DNA from: Spirochaetia bacterium
GTDB taxonomy: Bacteria; Spirochaetota; Spirochaetia; CADAEX01
Length of the DNA stretch: 62,137 nucleotides
NCBI GenBank assembly: GCA_017535435.1
Contig: JAFXTY010000049.1
Location: 1 to 62,137, forward strand
Reading direction: 5' to 3'
In this document: in pieces, positions 1 to 8,939 of the stretch
Layout of the letters: every line of letters starts with the position of its first letter
Position numbering within the stretch: position 1 is the stretch's first letter
Position numbers and translations under genes: made by a program
Notes under the pieces: generated by a model
Databases searched by the model: none
What the model saw: only the letters and a program-made list of their open reading frames with translations
Told to the model about the DNA's origin: nothing

Positions 1-793
1 CGTCTGACTTCGCCTCGGGCAGGTTTCCCATCTTATAGGTTCCGCTCCCTATTCCCCGTCCGAATAAACCGCCGGCAAGCAGCGCCTCCTTGGCCTGGAG
101 GATCTGGTAACTGCTTCCCTCTGCATCGGTGTTTCCCGACATATGGGAAGTAAGGCGCTCCATACGGTATGGCTCCATAATTATGAAAAGGAGGAACAGA
201 AGCACCAGGGCGCCGCCCAGAAGGAGCAGCATCCTGAAACGGAACTTAGACACAAAGAACATGGCCGCACAGAGCCCCACTATGAACAGTGTGGTGGAAA
301 GGTCGGACTGCATGAATACTATCTGGATCACAACCAGCATTACGGTGAACACAGATGTGGAATAATGCTTTTTATGTCCGCTCTCCACCCTGACGAAGTC
401 GGAGGCCAGATAGAGGACCAGGACTATCTTGTAGAACTCTGAAGGCTGCAGGGAAAGAGCTCCGATACGTATCCACCGGGAAGCTCCGTTGACATCCCCA
501 TACAGCGGAGGCAGCAGGTTGAGGACAAATACTATCAGGAGGAAAATCTTGTTGCACCTGCTGAATATCTTCATAGGCATATAGGCCACAATTATGGCAA
601 GAATGGAACCCATGCAGAACATGAGAGCCTGGCGGGAAATAAAGTATGTGAAGGGTTTTCCTGTGTTGACCGCATCGGGGTAGGATGCGGAGAACAGCAT
701 AGCCATGCCGCTGCCTGCCAGAAGCAGGATCACTGCCAGCAGCATTGTGTCAAATGAGTTGCCACGCTGTCTTTCCATCAAGAAACCGTCCAT
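1..793 (-). CDS. ftsW: FtsW/RodA-type peptidoglycan polymerase, 3' end outside window
   Basis: Polytopic SEDS-family glycosyltransferase that polymerises lipid II at the septum with a class B penicillin-binding protein. The visible 264 residues show several hydrophobic segments and the SEDS signature ASRWIRIGALSLQPSEF at about residues 104-120; a later GRGIGSG stretch also fits. The ATG at 793 is chosen because GGAAGGAG lies 5 nt upstream. It starts 13 bp after the mraY stop in the same operon, with no murD or murG between. RodA is the alternative, but position in the dcw cluster favours FtsW. The C-terminus lies beyond base 1. Confidence 0.88.
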   Translation of the reverse strand, partial: MDGFLMERQRGNSFDTMLLAVILLLAGSGMAMLFSASYPDAVNTGKPFTYFISRQALMFCMGSILAIIVAYMPMKIFSRCNKIFLLIVFVLNLLPPLYGDVNGASRWIRIGALSLQPSEFYKIVLVLYLASDFVRVESGHKKHYSTSVFTVMLVVIQIVFMQSDLSTTLFIVGLCAAMFFVSKFRFRMLLLLGGALVLLFLLFIIMEPYRMERLTSHMSGNTDAEGSSYQILQAKEALLAGGLFGRGIGSGTYKMGNLPEAKSD

Positions 794-806
794 CAGTCTC
801 CTTCCA

Positions 807-1889
807 TCACTGCAGTTTCAATGTCGAGAGGGCAAGCACTACAAAAAGCCCTCCTATAATCCAGAACCGGGTGACCACCCGGGTCTCCTTCCAGCCCATC
901 TTCTCAAAATGATGATGCAGCGGAGTCATAAGGAATATCCGTTTCCCCTCATGGTCCGCGCTGTGCTTCTTTGTATATTTGAAATAAAGACACTGGATGA
1001 TGACCGACAGAGCCTCAATCACAAATACACCACCTATGAAGACAAGCAGGATCTCCTTCTTCAGGAGAAGTGCCATAAGTCCGATAATGCCGCCCAGGGA
1101 AAGGCTTCCGGTATCGCCCATGAACATCTCGGCAGGATGGCAGTTGAACCAGAGGAACCCGATGGATGCCCCGATAAGAGCAAGGCTGAGCACCGACAGC
1201 TCACTGCAGCCAGCCATGAACGGAATATTAAGGTAAGCCGCAAAGTCTGCACGGCCTGTGATATATGCAAGGATCGCAAACCCGATTGCCACCAGGAACA
1301 CAAGGCCTATGGCAAGGCCGTCCAGCCCGTCGGTCAGGTTCACGGCATTGGATGCGCTCACCAGGATAAGAACTCCAAAGGGAATATAGAGCACGCCCAT
1401 GTCACACACCGGATATTTGCAGAAGGGGATATAGAGCAGTGTTGTGTTCTCGTTCCTGCCCATATAGATAAGCAGGACTATGATAAGAGAAACTATGATC
1501 TGCCACATCATCTTGCGCCGGGGGTTGAGCCCTTCGGTATTCTTTCTTGTTATCTTGAGCCAGTCGTCGGTAAAGCCGATGCAGCCGAAGCCCAGGACTG
1601 CAAAAAGGGAAAGCCATGTGAAGCTGTTGCGCAGGTCCTGCCACAGAAGGACAGATATGACAATTGCGAAAATGATCAGGATACCGCCCATGGTAGGAGT
1701 TCCCTCCTTGACCAGATGGGTCTGGGGACCGTCTGTCCGCACTTCCTGTCCCATCTTCTTCCTCTTGAGCCAGCGGATGACACCAGGTCCCAGGATAAGG
1801 GAAATGATAAGCGCTGTGACTGCAGCATAGGATGCCCTGAAGGTGATATACTTAAAAATGTTTATTTGGGAGGCTAACTCTTTTAACAC
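807..1889 (-). CDS. mraY: Phospho-N-acetylmuramoyl-pentapeptide transferase MraY
   Basis: Integral membrane enzyme that transfers phospho-MurNAc-pentapeptide from UDP to undecaprenyl phosphate, giving lipid I. Its 360 residues match the family length. Visible signatures are the N-terminal TPTMGG motif, the aspartate pair in GFTDDWLK, the catalytic NLTDGLDGLA motif, and the HHHFEKMGW histidine motif near the C-terminus. About ten hydrophobic helices are evident. It begins 1 bp after murF and ends just before ftsW, so it is co-transcribed. No key residue appears to be missing. Confidence 0.97.
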   Translation of the reverse strand: MLKELASQINIFKYITFRASYAAVTALIISLILGPGVIRWLKRKKMGQEVRTDGPQTHLVKEGTPTMGGILIIFAIVISVLLWQDLRNSFTWLSLFAVLGFGCIGFTDDWLKITRKNTEGLNPRRKMMWQIIVSLIIVLLIYMGRNENTTLLYIPFCKYPVCDMGVLYIPFGVLILVSASNAVNLTDGLDGLAIGLVFLVAIGFAILAYITGRADFAAYLNIPFMAGCSELSVLSLALIGASIGFLWFNCHPAEMFMGDTGSLSLGGIIGLMALLLKKEILLVFIGGVFVIEALSVIIQCLYFKYTKKHSADHEGKRIFLMTPLHHHFEKMGWKETRVVTRFWIIGGLFVVLALSTLKLQ

Positions 1890-1890
1890 T

Positions 1891-3285
1891 TCACTTACCC
1901 CTGCTCTTGAGTTTTTCCACTACCCGCTCCATCGCCATTCCTCTGGAGCCTTTGACCACGACCAGATCCCCTGGTCTGACAAAATCTATGACAGCCTTTT
2001 CCAGCGCCTCGTACTCAGGGCTCCAGAAAGGACTTTTACCTGCATCTATAAGTGCATCGTATGCAGCTTTCATCTCGTTCCCGAAAAGGAAGATTCCTGC
2101 CGCATCGGAATAAGAGAGCTTGCGCCCGATCTTAGCATGGATGCTGTCGGACTCTGCTCCCTGTTCCAGGAGAGAGCCAAGCACAAACACCACCCGCTTC
2201 ACGCTGGAAGCCGCCTCGGCCGCAAAATCCACCACAGCCATCACTGCCTCCAGGTTGGCGTTGTAGCAGTCGCACAGCACCTGGATGCCGCCGGCCTCGT
2301 ACAGCTCGCCCCGGCCGAACATGGTGCTGGCCCCTTCCAGAGCCTCCTTTATCTGGGCATCGGTTGCACCGAAGTAGCGCCCTACTGCAGCAGCGGCCAT
2401 TGCATTCAGGAAGTTATATTTTCCCATAAGGGGGAAATGTATCCGCTCCTCTCCAAGTGTGAACTCAGAGCCTGCGGTCCCCTTGAGCTCAAAGCCTGTG
2501 GCCATTGAGCAGCCATATGTAAAGTACTGCCGCCCCTCTCCCACCTGGTGCTCAAGGTAATCGGCGTAATCGTCTTTCTCATTCACAAAGCCGGCTTCCA
2601 GCGACGGGTTTGCGGAGAAAATCTTTCCCTTCTCTATGGCAATGTTGTCCTGGGATCCCAGGATGCCGATGTGGGCAGTGCCGATATTGGTCACAACCCC
2701 CACCTGCGGATGGAGAACACCCACCAGGGCATCCATCTCTCCCTTGTGGTTTATACCCATCTCGAACACGCCGAACTTATGGCATGACCGGATGGAGAAC
2801 ATGGAGAGGGGAAGGCCTATCTCGGAATTGAGGTTGCCCTTGGAGCACACAGTGCTTCCCAGCTTGGAAAGGATGGAGGCGGTAAGCTCCTTGGTGGTAG
2901 TCTTGCCGCTGGATCCGGTTATTCCCACCATTCTTATCTCCGGGAACTTGTCACGGTAGAACCGGGCCAGATCCTGGAGGGCCTTGAGGGTGTCCTGCAC
3001 CTTAAGTATGCAGCCATCTCCGGATTCGATGGTCTTCTGAATATCAGGAGTCACGTGCTCCACCACACACAGAGCCGCTCCCTGCCCTGCTGCGGCAGGC
3101 ACAAAGAGATGACCGTCGGTCTGTTCCCCCTTCAATGCGAAGAAGATGGAACCCGGACCGGCCATCCTTGAGTCTGTGCATGCATTTGTAAAATAAGTCC
3201 CCTCCCCAGAAGACAGCAGCTGACCAGCAGTTGCCTTAACTATTTCATCTATGGAAAGAGCTAGTTCATTCTTTCCCCTCTGCAT
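1891..3285 (-). CDS. murF: UDP-MurNAc-tripeptide--D-alanyl-D-alanine ligase MurF
   Basis: Cytoplasmic Mur ligase that adds D-Ala-D-Ala to the UDP-MurNAc tripeptide. Its 464 residues carry the ATP-binding P-loop GITGSSGKTTTKE at residues 121-133, a central Mur ligase domain with NIGTAHIGILGS, and the C-terminal domain ending in DLVVVKGSRGMAMERVV. The start overlaps the upstream small ftsL-like gene by 20 bp. The GGAG 14 nt upstream is rather far, so a slightly different start is possible. In this cluster murF follows ftsL directly; ftsI and murE, often between them in other bacteria, are absent. Confidence 0.95.
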   Translation of the reverse strand: MQRGKNELALSIDEIVKATAGQLLSSGEGTYFTNACTDSRMAGPGSIFFALKGEQTDGHLFVPAAAGQGAALCVVEHVTPDIQKTIESGDGCILKVQDTLKALQDLARFYRDKFPEIRMVGITGSSGKTTTKELTASILSKLGSTVCSKGNLNSEIGLPLSMFSIRSCHKFGVFEMGINHKGEMDALVGVLHPQVGVVTNIGTAHIGILGSQDNIAIEKGKIFSANPSLEAGFVNEKDDYADYLEHQVGEGRQYFTYGCSMATGFELKGTAGSEFTLGEERIHFPLMGKYNFLNAMAAAAVGRYFGATDAQIKEALEGASTMFGRGELYEAGGIQVLCDCYNANLEAVMAVVDFAAEAASSVKRVVFVLGSLLEQGAESDSIHAKIGRKLSYSDAAGIFLFGNEMKAAYDALIDAGKSPFWSPEYEALEKAVIDFVRPGDLVVVKGSRGMAMERVVEKLKSRGK

Positions 3286-3574
3286 CCGATTCTATCTGAC
3301 TCCTTGTATCTATAATGATAGTCTGCCCCACACTTGCGTTGGACAGCTTCATTGTTTCCTTGACCTCTTTCACATGCTGCGGTGAGCTGTAGGCTGACAG
3401 CGATGTAAGCTCCTGCTTGTTCTTCTCGAACCACTTCTCCTGTGTGTTCTGGTATTCATTCACCTCGGCCTGAAGCCGCTCGTACTTATACCCCTGGTAG
3501 ATATTAAGGGCAAAGAGCCCCATTATTGCTATGACAAGAACCAATACAGTAAAGCTTCCCATTTTTCCTTTCAT
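3266..3574 (-). CDS. ftsL: Small bitopic membrane protein, FtsL-like
   Basis: A 102-residue protein with a short basic N-terminus, one transmembrane helix at about residues 7-24, then a polar, probably helical extracytoplasmic stretch (YERLQAEVNEYQN). This topology and its place right after rsmH are those of FtsL, the divisome protein that pairs with FtsB and FtsQ. FtsL sequences diverge strongly, so the name rests mainly on synteny and topology. It overlaps rsmH by 4 bp (ATGA) and murF by 20 bp, indicating translational coupling. Confidence 0.7.
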   Translation of the reverse strand: MKGKMGSFTVLVLVIAIMGLFALNIYQGYKYERLQAEVNEYQNTQEKWFEKNKQELTSLSAYSSPQHVKEVKETMKLSNASVGQTIIIDTRSQIESDAEGKE

Positions 3575-4512
3575 ACAGCCACCTTTTCAGCAACCCTGAG
3601 CTTGGAGCTCCTGGATGCCGCATTCTCCGCTATTTCCGCATCGGACGGAACTACCGGCTTCTTGGTGATGATATTCACCACCCTGTGATTTCTGCCGCAG
3701 GTGCACCGAGGCGCTGAGTCCGGGCAGATACAATCTTTCTCTTTATCTCTGAAAAAATTCTTGACTATTCTGTCTTCCAATGAATGGAATGTTATTACCC
3801 CTATCCTGCCACCGGGAGAAAGGACCTCCAGCGCCTTATCCAGCGCCTCGGCCAGCCGCTCCAGCTCGCCGTTCACGGCGATGCGCAGCGCCTGGAAGGT
3901 GCGGGTTGCCGGGTGAATCTTGCCATGCCGGTATCCTTCCGGCACTGCGCGGTAGACTACGTCTGCCAGCTGGGCGGCTGTGGTTATAGCCCCCAGTTCC
4001 CGGGCCTCTGTTATGGCCTTGGCGATGCGGCGGGAATAGCGTTCCTCACCATAGTTGTAGATGATGTCGGCCAGGCGCTCTGCCGGATAGTTGTTGACCA
4101 TGTCGGCGGCAGAGACCACCAAGTCGCCACCGAGCTCCATGCTCAGGGGCTCATCCTTGCGGAAGGAGAACCCCCGGCCTGATTTCTCGTAGTGGTATGT
4201 GGAAATTCCCAGGTCGAACAATATCTTGTCCGGTCTGGGGGATCTGGTGGGATATTCAGCGAAATATCGGTTGAACCAGGTGTTGCAGAACTGCACCCGC
4301 CCTTTGAAGGGGGCAAGACGCTCCTCTGCAACCTTGAGTATATGGTCATCTGCATCAAGGCAGACCAGCTTGATGTCGGGGTAAGCAGAAAGAAGGGCCT
4401 CTGAATGGCCCCCTTCTCCGGTGGTGCAGTCGATGAAAAGCTCACCCGGCTTTGAGGGTTTTAAATAGGAGAGAACCTCGTTCTTAAGCACCGAATAGTG
4501 AACGACTTCCAT
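3571..4512 (-). CDS. rsmH: 16S rRNA (cytosine(1402)-N(4))-methyltransferase RsmH
   Basis: SAM-dependent methyltransferase (MraW) modifying C1402 of 16S rRNA at N4. The 313-residue length is typical. The SAM-binding loop is at residues 27-42 (DCTTGEGGHSEALL), followed by FDLGIS and, toward the C-terminus, the family motif VITFHSLEDRIVK. It starts 2 bp after the mraZ stop, in the second position of the dcw operon, as in most bacteria. The four cysteines between the FHSLEDR motif and the C-terminus (CICPDSAPRCTCG) are typical of many homologues. Confidence 0.96.
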   Translation of the reverse strand: MEVVHYSVLKNEVLSYLKPSKPGELFIDCTTGEGGHSEALLSAYPDIKLVCLDADDHILKVAEERLAPFKGRVQFCNTWFNRYFAEYPTRSPRPDKILFDLGISTYHYEKSGRGFSFRKDEPLSMELGGDLVVSAADMVNNYPAERLADIIYNYGEERYSRRIAKAITEARELGAITTAAQLADVVYRAVPEGYRHGKIHPATRTFQALRIAVNGELERLAEALDKALEVLSPGGRIGVITFHSLEDRIVKNFFRDKEKDCICPDSAPRCTCGRNHRVVNIITKKPVVPSDAEIAENAASRSSKLRVAEKVAV

Positions 4513-4514
4513 AC

Positions 4515-4949
4515 TTACTGCAGATCCAGATTGCCAATGCTTTCCAATGCGGCATCAACCTCGGCCACATTATCCTCAAGATATTTGTCATAGCGGCTTC
4601 TGTTCCAGATGTCGATATGCTCCTCCACACCTACGCAGATCGAGCATTCTTTCTCCAACTGGGCATAGTCGCGCAACGGCTGGGATATATTTATACGGCC
4701 GGTCTTGTCAATCTCGGTCTCCTGGACAGATACCAGGAACTGGTTGCGCAGCACACGTCCGTATTTCGAGAAGGTTGAGGTGTTATCCAGAATCCGCTTC
4801 TTGAAGCGTTCCCACTGCTCGGGAGTGAACATCCACAGGCATTTCTCGGCTCCCCGGGTTATGTAGACAGTACTGCCCTCCACACCGGCCCTGAGCCCTG
4901 CCGGAAGCATGATTCTTCCCTTTGTATCCAGATTATTCCAATAAACCAC
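4515..4949 (-). CDS. mraZ: Transcriptional regulator MraZ
   Basis: A 144-residue protein with two tandem AbrB-like SpoVT/MraZ repeats, each with the D-x-K/T-G-R core: DTKGRIMLP near residue 8 and DKTGRINIS near residue 81. MraZ is an oligomeric DNA-binding protein that represses its own dcw operon. The start codon is GTG at 4949, preceded by GGAGAAGA. It is the first gene of the operon, and the repeats it probably binds lie directly upstream. An N-terminus starting with VYWNNLDTKGR agrees with family members. Confidence 0.95.
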   Translation of the reverse strand: MVYWNNLDTKGRIMLPAGLRAGVEGSTVYITRGAEKCLWMFTPEQWERFKKRILDNTSTFSKYGRVLRNQFLVSVQETEIDKTGRINISQPLRDYAQLEKECSICVGVEEHIDIWNRSRYDKYLEDNVAEVDAALESIGNLDLQ

Positions 4950-4957
4950 TCTTCTCC

Positions 4958-4993
4958 ACCACTAATATCCAAAAATTACCACTTTTTACCACT
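4958..4993 (-). promoter_or_regulatory. Putative MraZ operator: AGTGGT boxes in 10-bp phase
   Basis: On the minus strand AGTGGT occurs at 4988-4993, 4978-4983 and 4958-4963, that is at phases 0, 10 and 30 bp, with a degenerate unit (TTTGGA) at the 20-bp position. A fourth AGTGGT at 4945-4950 overlaps the GTG start. MraZ proteins are known to bind short GTG/TGGG-type repeats spaced by 10 bp upstream of mraZ. The array lies just downstream of the -10 box, where bound MraZ would block transcription. Confidence 0.7.
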
Positions 4994-5000
4994 TATGGAC

Positions 5001-5030
5001 ATTATGGGGGATAGTTGGGAAAAATGTCAA
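5001..5030 (-). promoter_or_regulatory. Sigma70-type promoter of the dcw operon
   Basis: On the minus strand TTGACA (5025-5030), an 18-bp spacer and CATAAT (5001-5006). The predicted transcription start falls near 4994, immediately before the AGTGGT boxes. Confidence 0.65.
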
Positions 5031-5092
5031 CTATTTTTTTCCACAATTCTATAAAATTTTTTTTGGGAACTTTTTTGCCCTCCCCTCCGCAG

Positions 5093-5121
5093 TTGTCACA
5101 CTTCTCTTTTTTTTGTATGCT
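5093..5121 (+). promoter_or_regulatory. Sigma70-type promoter of hisS
   Basis: TTGTCA (5093-5098), a 17-bp spacer and TATGCT (5116-5121), about 28 bp before the hisS start. It diverges from the dcw promoter. Confidence 0.6.
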
Positions 5122-5148
5122 ATATATAGAATTAATAAGGAAAAACCC

Positions 5149-6462
5149 ATGAACATCATAGAACCAAAAGTCCTCAAGGGATTCAGAGACTCACTTCCTG
5201 CAGAGGAGACAGAGAAAAAGCGGCTTTTCGCCATCCTGGAGAAAACTTTCACCAGCTTCGGCTTTGCCCCCATCGACACCCCGGTGCTGGAGTACACCCA
5301 GGTTCTCTTGGGCAAGGGTGGCGGCGAGACCGACAAGCAGATCTACCGCTTCACCGACAACGGCGACCGTGATGTTTCCATGAGGTTCGACCTTACAGTT
5401 CCCTTTGCCCGGTTTGTCAGCGCAAACATGGACAAGCTGCCCCTCCCCTTCAAGCGGTACCACATAGCCAAGGTATGGCGTGGGGAGAACACCCAGAAAG
5501 GGCGCTACCGGGAATTCTACCAGTGCGACTTCGACATAGTGGGTGTGGATTCCGCCGCCGCAGACCTGGAGATCCTTACCATGATCTGCCAGTCCCTAAA
5601 GAACATCGGTGTGGAAGGATTCAAGATCCACCTGGCAAGCAGACAGGTGTTCAACCGGTTCCTGGCTTCCCTGGGAATCCAGGACAAGCTTACAGATATC
5701 CTCCGGCTGGTGGACAAGCTGGCCAAGATCGGCGAGGAGGAAGTGGCAAAGCAGCTGGCCGAGATTGCCGGCAAGGATGCTGCAGATAAGATACTGGGCT
5801 ATATAAAGATGGAAGAGAGCTTCGACAAGACTCTGGATAAGATAACTGCCCTGGCAGGGGGCGAGGCTGAGGACACCGCCCGGCTCCACACCCTGAAGAA
5901 GGCACTGGAGGAGAACGGCCTTGCAGGCAACTTTGTCCTTGACCCATCCATCACACGTGGCCTTGACTACTACACCGGCATAGTGTACGAGACCTTCCTG
6001 GACAAGGCTCCCGAGTTCGGCTCTGTCTGCTCTGGCGGCAGGTACAACAACCTGGCATCGCTGTACACCAAGACCCAGCTTCCGGGTGTGGGCGCATCCA
6101 TCGGCATAGACCGCCTTATCTCCGCCCTTGAGGCACTGGGAAAGAAGAACGACAGCAAGGCCCTTTGCGACACAATCATCTTCAATATTGACGAGTCGCT
6201 CTTAGGGCATTACACAAAGATCGCGCTGATGCTGAGGGAAAAAGGCATCTCCTGCGACCTCTACCCCGAGACCAAGAAGCTGAACAAGCAGTTCGGCTAC
6301 GTGGAGAAGAAGCACATTCCTGTGGGAATCATCTGCGGCTCCGAGGAGTACAGCTCCGGCACCATCACCATAAAGGACCTGACCACCCGGGAGACCTACG
6401 AGAAGCTGCCGCTGGCCGAAGGGATAGAGAAGATTATTTCACTACTTAGACACGAGGCATAA
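5149..6462 (+). CDS. hisS: Histidine--tRNA ligase
   Basis: Class II aminoacyl-tRNA synthetase charging tRNA-His. The open frame begins earlier, but the ATG at 5149 is chosen because AAGGA precedes it by 7 nt and the protein then begins MNIIEPKVLKGFRD, the normal family N-terminus; this gives 437 residues. Class II motif 1 with TPVLEYTQ, the histidine-specific motifs GLDYYTG and CSGGRYNNL, and a C-terminal anticodon-binding domain are all present. The stop overlaps the following helicase start (TAATG), so the two are probably co-transcribed. Confidence 0.96.
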   Translation: MNIIEPKVLKGFRDSLPAEETEKKRLFAILEKTFTSFGFAPIDTPVLEYTQVLLGKGGGETDKQIYRFTDNGDRDVSMRFDLTVPFARFVSANMDKLPLPFKRYHIAKVWRGENTQKGRYREFYQCDFDIVGVDSAAADLEILTMICQSLKNIGVEGFKIHLASRQVFNRFLASLGIQDKLTDILRLVDKLAKIGEEEVAKQLAEIAGKDAADKILGYIKMEESFDKTLDKITALAGGEAEDTARLHTLKKALEENGLAGNFVLDPSITRGLDYYTGIVYETFLDKAPEFGSVCSGGRYNNLASLYTKTQLPGVGASIGIDRLISALEALGKKNDSKALCDTIIFNIDESLLGHYTKIALMLREKGISCDLYPETKKLNKQFGYVEKKHIPVGIICGSEEYSSGTITIKDLTTRETYEKLPLAEGIEKIISLLRHEA

Positions 6463-8939
6463 TGCAAGCACATGATCTGCCGGTCTACCGGCACAAAGAG
6501 ACAATTTTAGAGTACATAAAGAACAATAAAGTAATAGTAATAGAGAGCCCCACCGGAAGCGGAAAGACAACCCAGCTTCCTATGATCCTGTACGAGGCAG
6601 GATATGCAGACAAAGGAATCATCGGAGTGACTCAGCCCCGGCGTATCGCCACCCTTTCGGTATGCGACTACATTGCACGTCAGCTGGGCTGCGAGGTTCC
6701 AGGCACTGTGGGCTACAAGATGAGGTTTGCAGACCAGACCATATCAAGCACAAAGATCAAGATAATGACAGACGGCATACTGCTGCAGGAGATCAAGTTC
6801 GACCCCTACCTGTCCCAGTACAGCTGCATAATTGTGGACGAGGCCCACGAGCGGAGCCTCAACATAGACTTCATCCTTGGTCTCCTGAAGCGCATCTCCA
6901 ACGTCAGGGACGACTTCAAGATCATCATATCCTCGGCCACCATCAACACATCGGTGTTCTCCGAATATTTCGGAGGATGTCCTGTGGTCCACATCGACTC
7001 CAAGATGTATCCGGTGGGAGTTATCTACGACCCTGTTCCGGAGGATGCAAAGCCCGAGGAGCTTCTCCTCAAGGTGGGCGACATTGTGGAGCGGTGCATA
7101 GAAGAGGAGCGGGAGGGAGACATCCTTATATTCCTCTCGGGTGAGAAGATGATAAAGGACTGCATAACCATGCTGGATGCAAGCCCGGTGCGGGACAAGC
7201 TTATGCTCTTGCCTCTGTACGGAAGGCTATCCAAGGAGGAGCAGGAGCGGATCTTCATAGAGACACCCCCTGACAAGACCAAGGTGATAGTTGCCACCAA
7301 CATTGCCGAGACCAGCGTCACCATCGACGGAATCACCACAGTAATAGACTCAGGACTTGCCAAGATAAACACATACAATACACGGACATTCACATCCTCC
7401 CTTCTGGAGGCCCCTATATCAAAGGCTTCCTGCAACCAGAGGAAAGGAAGGGCGGGACGGACCCAGGCAGGGACCTGCTACAGGCTCTACACCAAGCAGA
7501 GCTTCGAAAGCCGTGTCATGTTCACCAAGGAGGAGATTTACCGCACCGACCTGTCGGAGGTTATCCTGCGTATGGCAGAGCTGGGGATCACAGACTTCGA
7601 GTCCTTCGACTTCATATCATCCCCGGAGAAGAACGGCATAAAGAGCGCCATCGAGACACTGGTGATGCTGGATGCCCTCAACGACAACAACACACTTACA
7701 AAGATAGGCGAGATGATGGCAGCCTACCCTCTTCTGCCACGGCTATCCAGAATGCTGGTGGAAGCTATCCTCAAGTATCCCGACGTGATCGAGGAGACTA
7801 TCATAGCTGTCACATTCCTCTCCACCAACAGCCCGTTCCTCCTGCCCCAGGGGATGGAGATGGAGGCAAGGAAGGCACATCACTCCTTCCGCAGCAAATA
7901 TGGGGACTTCGTATCCTACATCGACATTTACGACTCCTTTGTGAACGCCGAGAACAAGGAGGAGTTCTGCGACTCCAACTTCCTGGACCTGAAGGTGATG
8001 AACGAGATTGTGAGCATCAAGGAGCAGCTTGAGGACATTGTGGGGGAGCAGGGAATTCCTGTGTCAGGAGGCGGCAGCGTGGAGAACTACCTGAGCGCTG
8101 TGGCCAAGGGTCTTATCCAGTTCGTGTGTGTCCGCACCGGCAAGGGAGCCTACTCAAGCCTTACAGCAGAGCGGATCTTCATCCACCCGGGCTCTGTCAT
8201 GTTCCACGAGAATCCCGATTTCATCGTAGCCGGCGAGATAGTGCGCACCAGCCGCATGTATGCCCACTCCGTATCGCCTCTGAACACCGAGATACTCAAG
8301 AGGATATCCCCGGAGCTGGCAACAAAGCTCACCACCGCCATCCAGAAGGAGGCCAAGGGCAGGGAGAAGGCAGACAACGCTTGGCAGATCAAGATAGGCA
8401 ACCAGTTCTTCGAGCTCAAGAAAGGCAAGGGAAACAAGAATAAGACAGCCATACTCCAGTGGGAGAACCTGGCCAAGGTGATAAAGTCCGGCAGCTTTGT
8501 GGTGGATCCTCAGTCCAAGGACCTCAAGTGCATTGTCATATGGCGGGACATGGAGTTCCTTAGCAATGAGAAGCTGCGGGATGTGAAGCGCATGCTTCCA
8601 TATATAAATCCGGAGCGGAAGTTCAAGGAGGAGCTGCCCTTCATGGGGAGCATAAGCGCCAACAAGCACTTTGACCAGCTGGCCGACTGCATGGATATCC
8701 TGCTGTGGCTGTGTCCAAAGAAGAAGAACGGCAAGATACTGGGCTTCCTGACACTCCACACCGACGAGCGTGGCAACTACTGGGTAAAGGCGGACCGGAG
8801 CTTCGACAACTCTGTGCTCACCACACTGGGAAGCCTCGAGATGCTTATGGACCAGGTGCCAGACAAGGCAAGCCCCAAGAGCATAAAGAAGGTGAACTCC
8901 ACCTACCGGTTCTTCAGCGAGATATTGAAAAAGTATTAA
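6462..8939 (+). CDS. DEAH-box ATP-dependent RNA helicase, HrpA/HrpB type
   Basis: An 825-residue superfamily 2 helicase. Motif I is GSGKTTQLP (residues 32-40), motif II is DEAHERS (126-132), motif III is SAT (158-160), and motif V/VI are TNIAETSVTIDG and QRKGRAGRTQAG. A helicase-associated HA2 domain follows, then an OB-fold-like region with IFIHPGS. It is shorter than E. coli HrpA (about 1300 residues) and close to HrpB in size, but the family assignment within DEAH proteins is not certain. Such enzymes remodel RNA or ribonucleoprotein in the cytoplasm. Its start overlaps hisS by 1 bp. Confidence 0.9.
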   Translation: MQAHDLPVYRHKETILEYIKNNKVIVIESPTGSGKTTQLPMILYEAGYADKGIIGVTQPRRIATLSVCDYIARQLGCEVPGTVGYKMRFADQTISSTKIKIMTDGILLQEIKFDPYLSQYSCIIVDEAHERSLNIDFILGLLKRISNVRDDFKIIISSATINTSVFSEYFGGCPVVHIDSKMYPVGVIYDPVPEDAKPEELLLKVGDIVERCIEEEREGDILIFLSGEKMIKDCITMLDASPVRDKLMLLPLYGRLSKEEQERIFIETPPDKTKVIVATNIAETSVTIDGITTVIDSGLAKINTYNTRTFTSSLLEAPISKASCNQRKGRAGRTQAGTCYRLYTKQSFESRVMFTKEEIYRTDLSEVILRMAELGITDFESFDFISSPEKNGIKSAIETLVMLDALNDNNTLTKIGEMMAAYPLLPRLSRMLVEAILKYPDVIEETIIAVTFLSTNSPFLLPQGMEMEARKAHHSFRSKYGDFVSYIDIYDSFVNAENKEEFCDSNFLDLKVMNEIVSIKEQLEDIVGEQGIPVSGGGSVENYLSAVAKGLIQFVCVRTGKGAYSSLTAERIFIHPGSVMFHENPDFIVAGEIVRTSRMYAHSVSPLNTEILKRISPELATKLTTAIQKEAKGREKADNAWQIKIGNQFFELKKGKGNKNKTAILQWENLAKVIKSGSFVVDPQSKDLKCIVIWRDMEFLSNEKLRDVKRMLPYINPERKFKEELPFMGSISANKHFDQLADCMDILLWLCPKKKNGKILGFLTLHTDERGNYWVKADRSFDNSVLTTLGSLEMLMDQVPDKASPKSIKKVNSTYRFFSEILKKY

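Noticed and set aside
705-1877. A 390-codon open frame on the + strand across mraY
   Set aside because: It is antisense to mraY, which has all family motifs; the frame is a by-product of biased codon use in the real gene.
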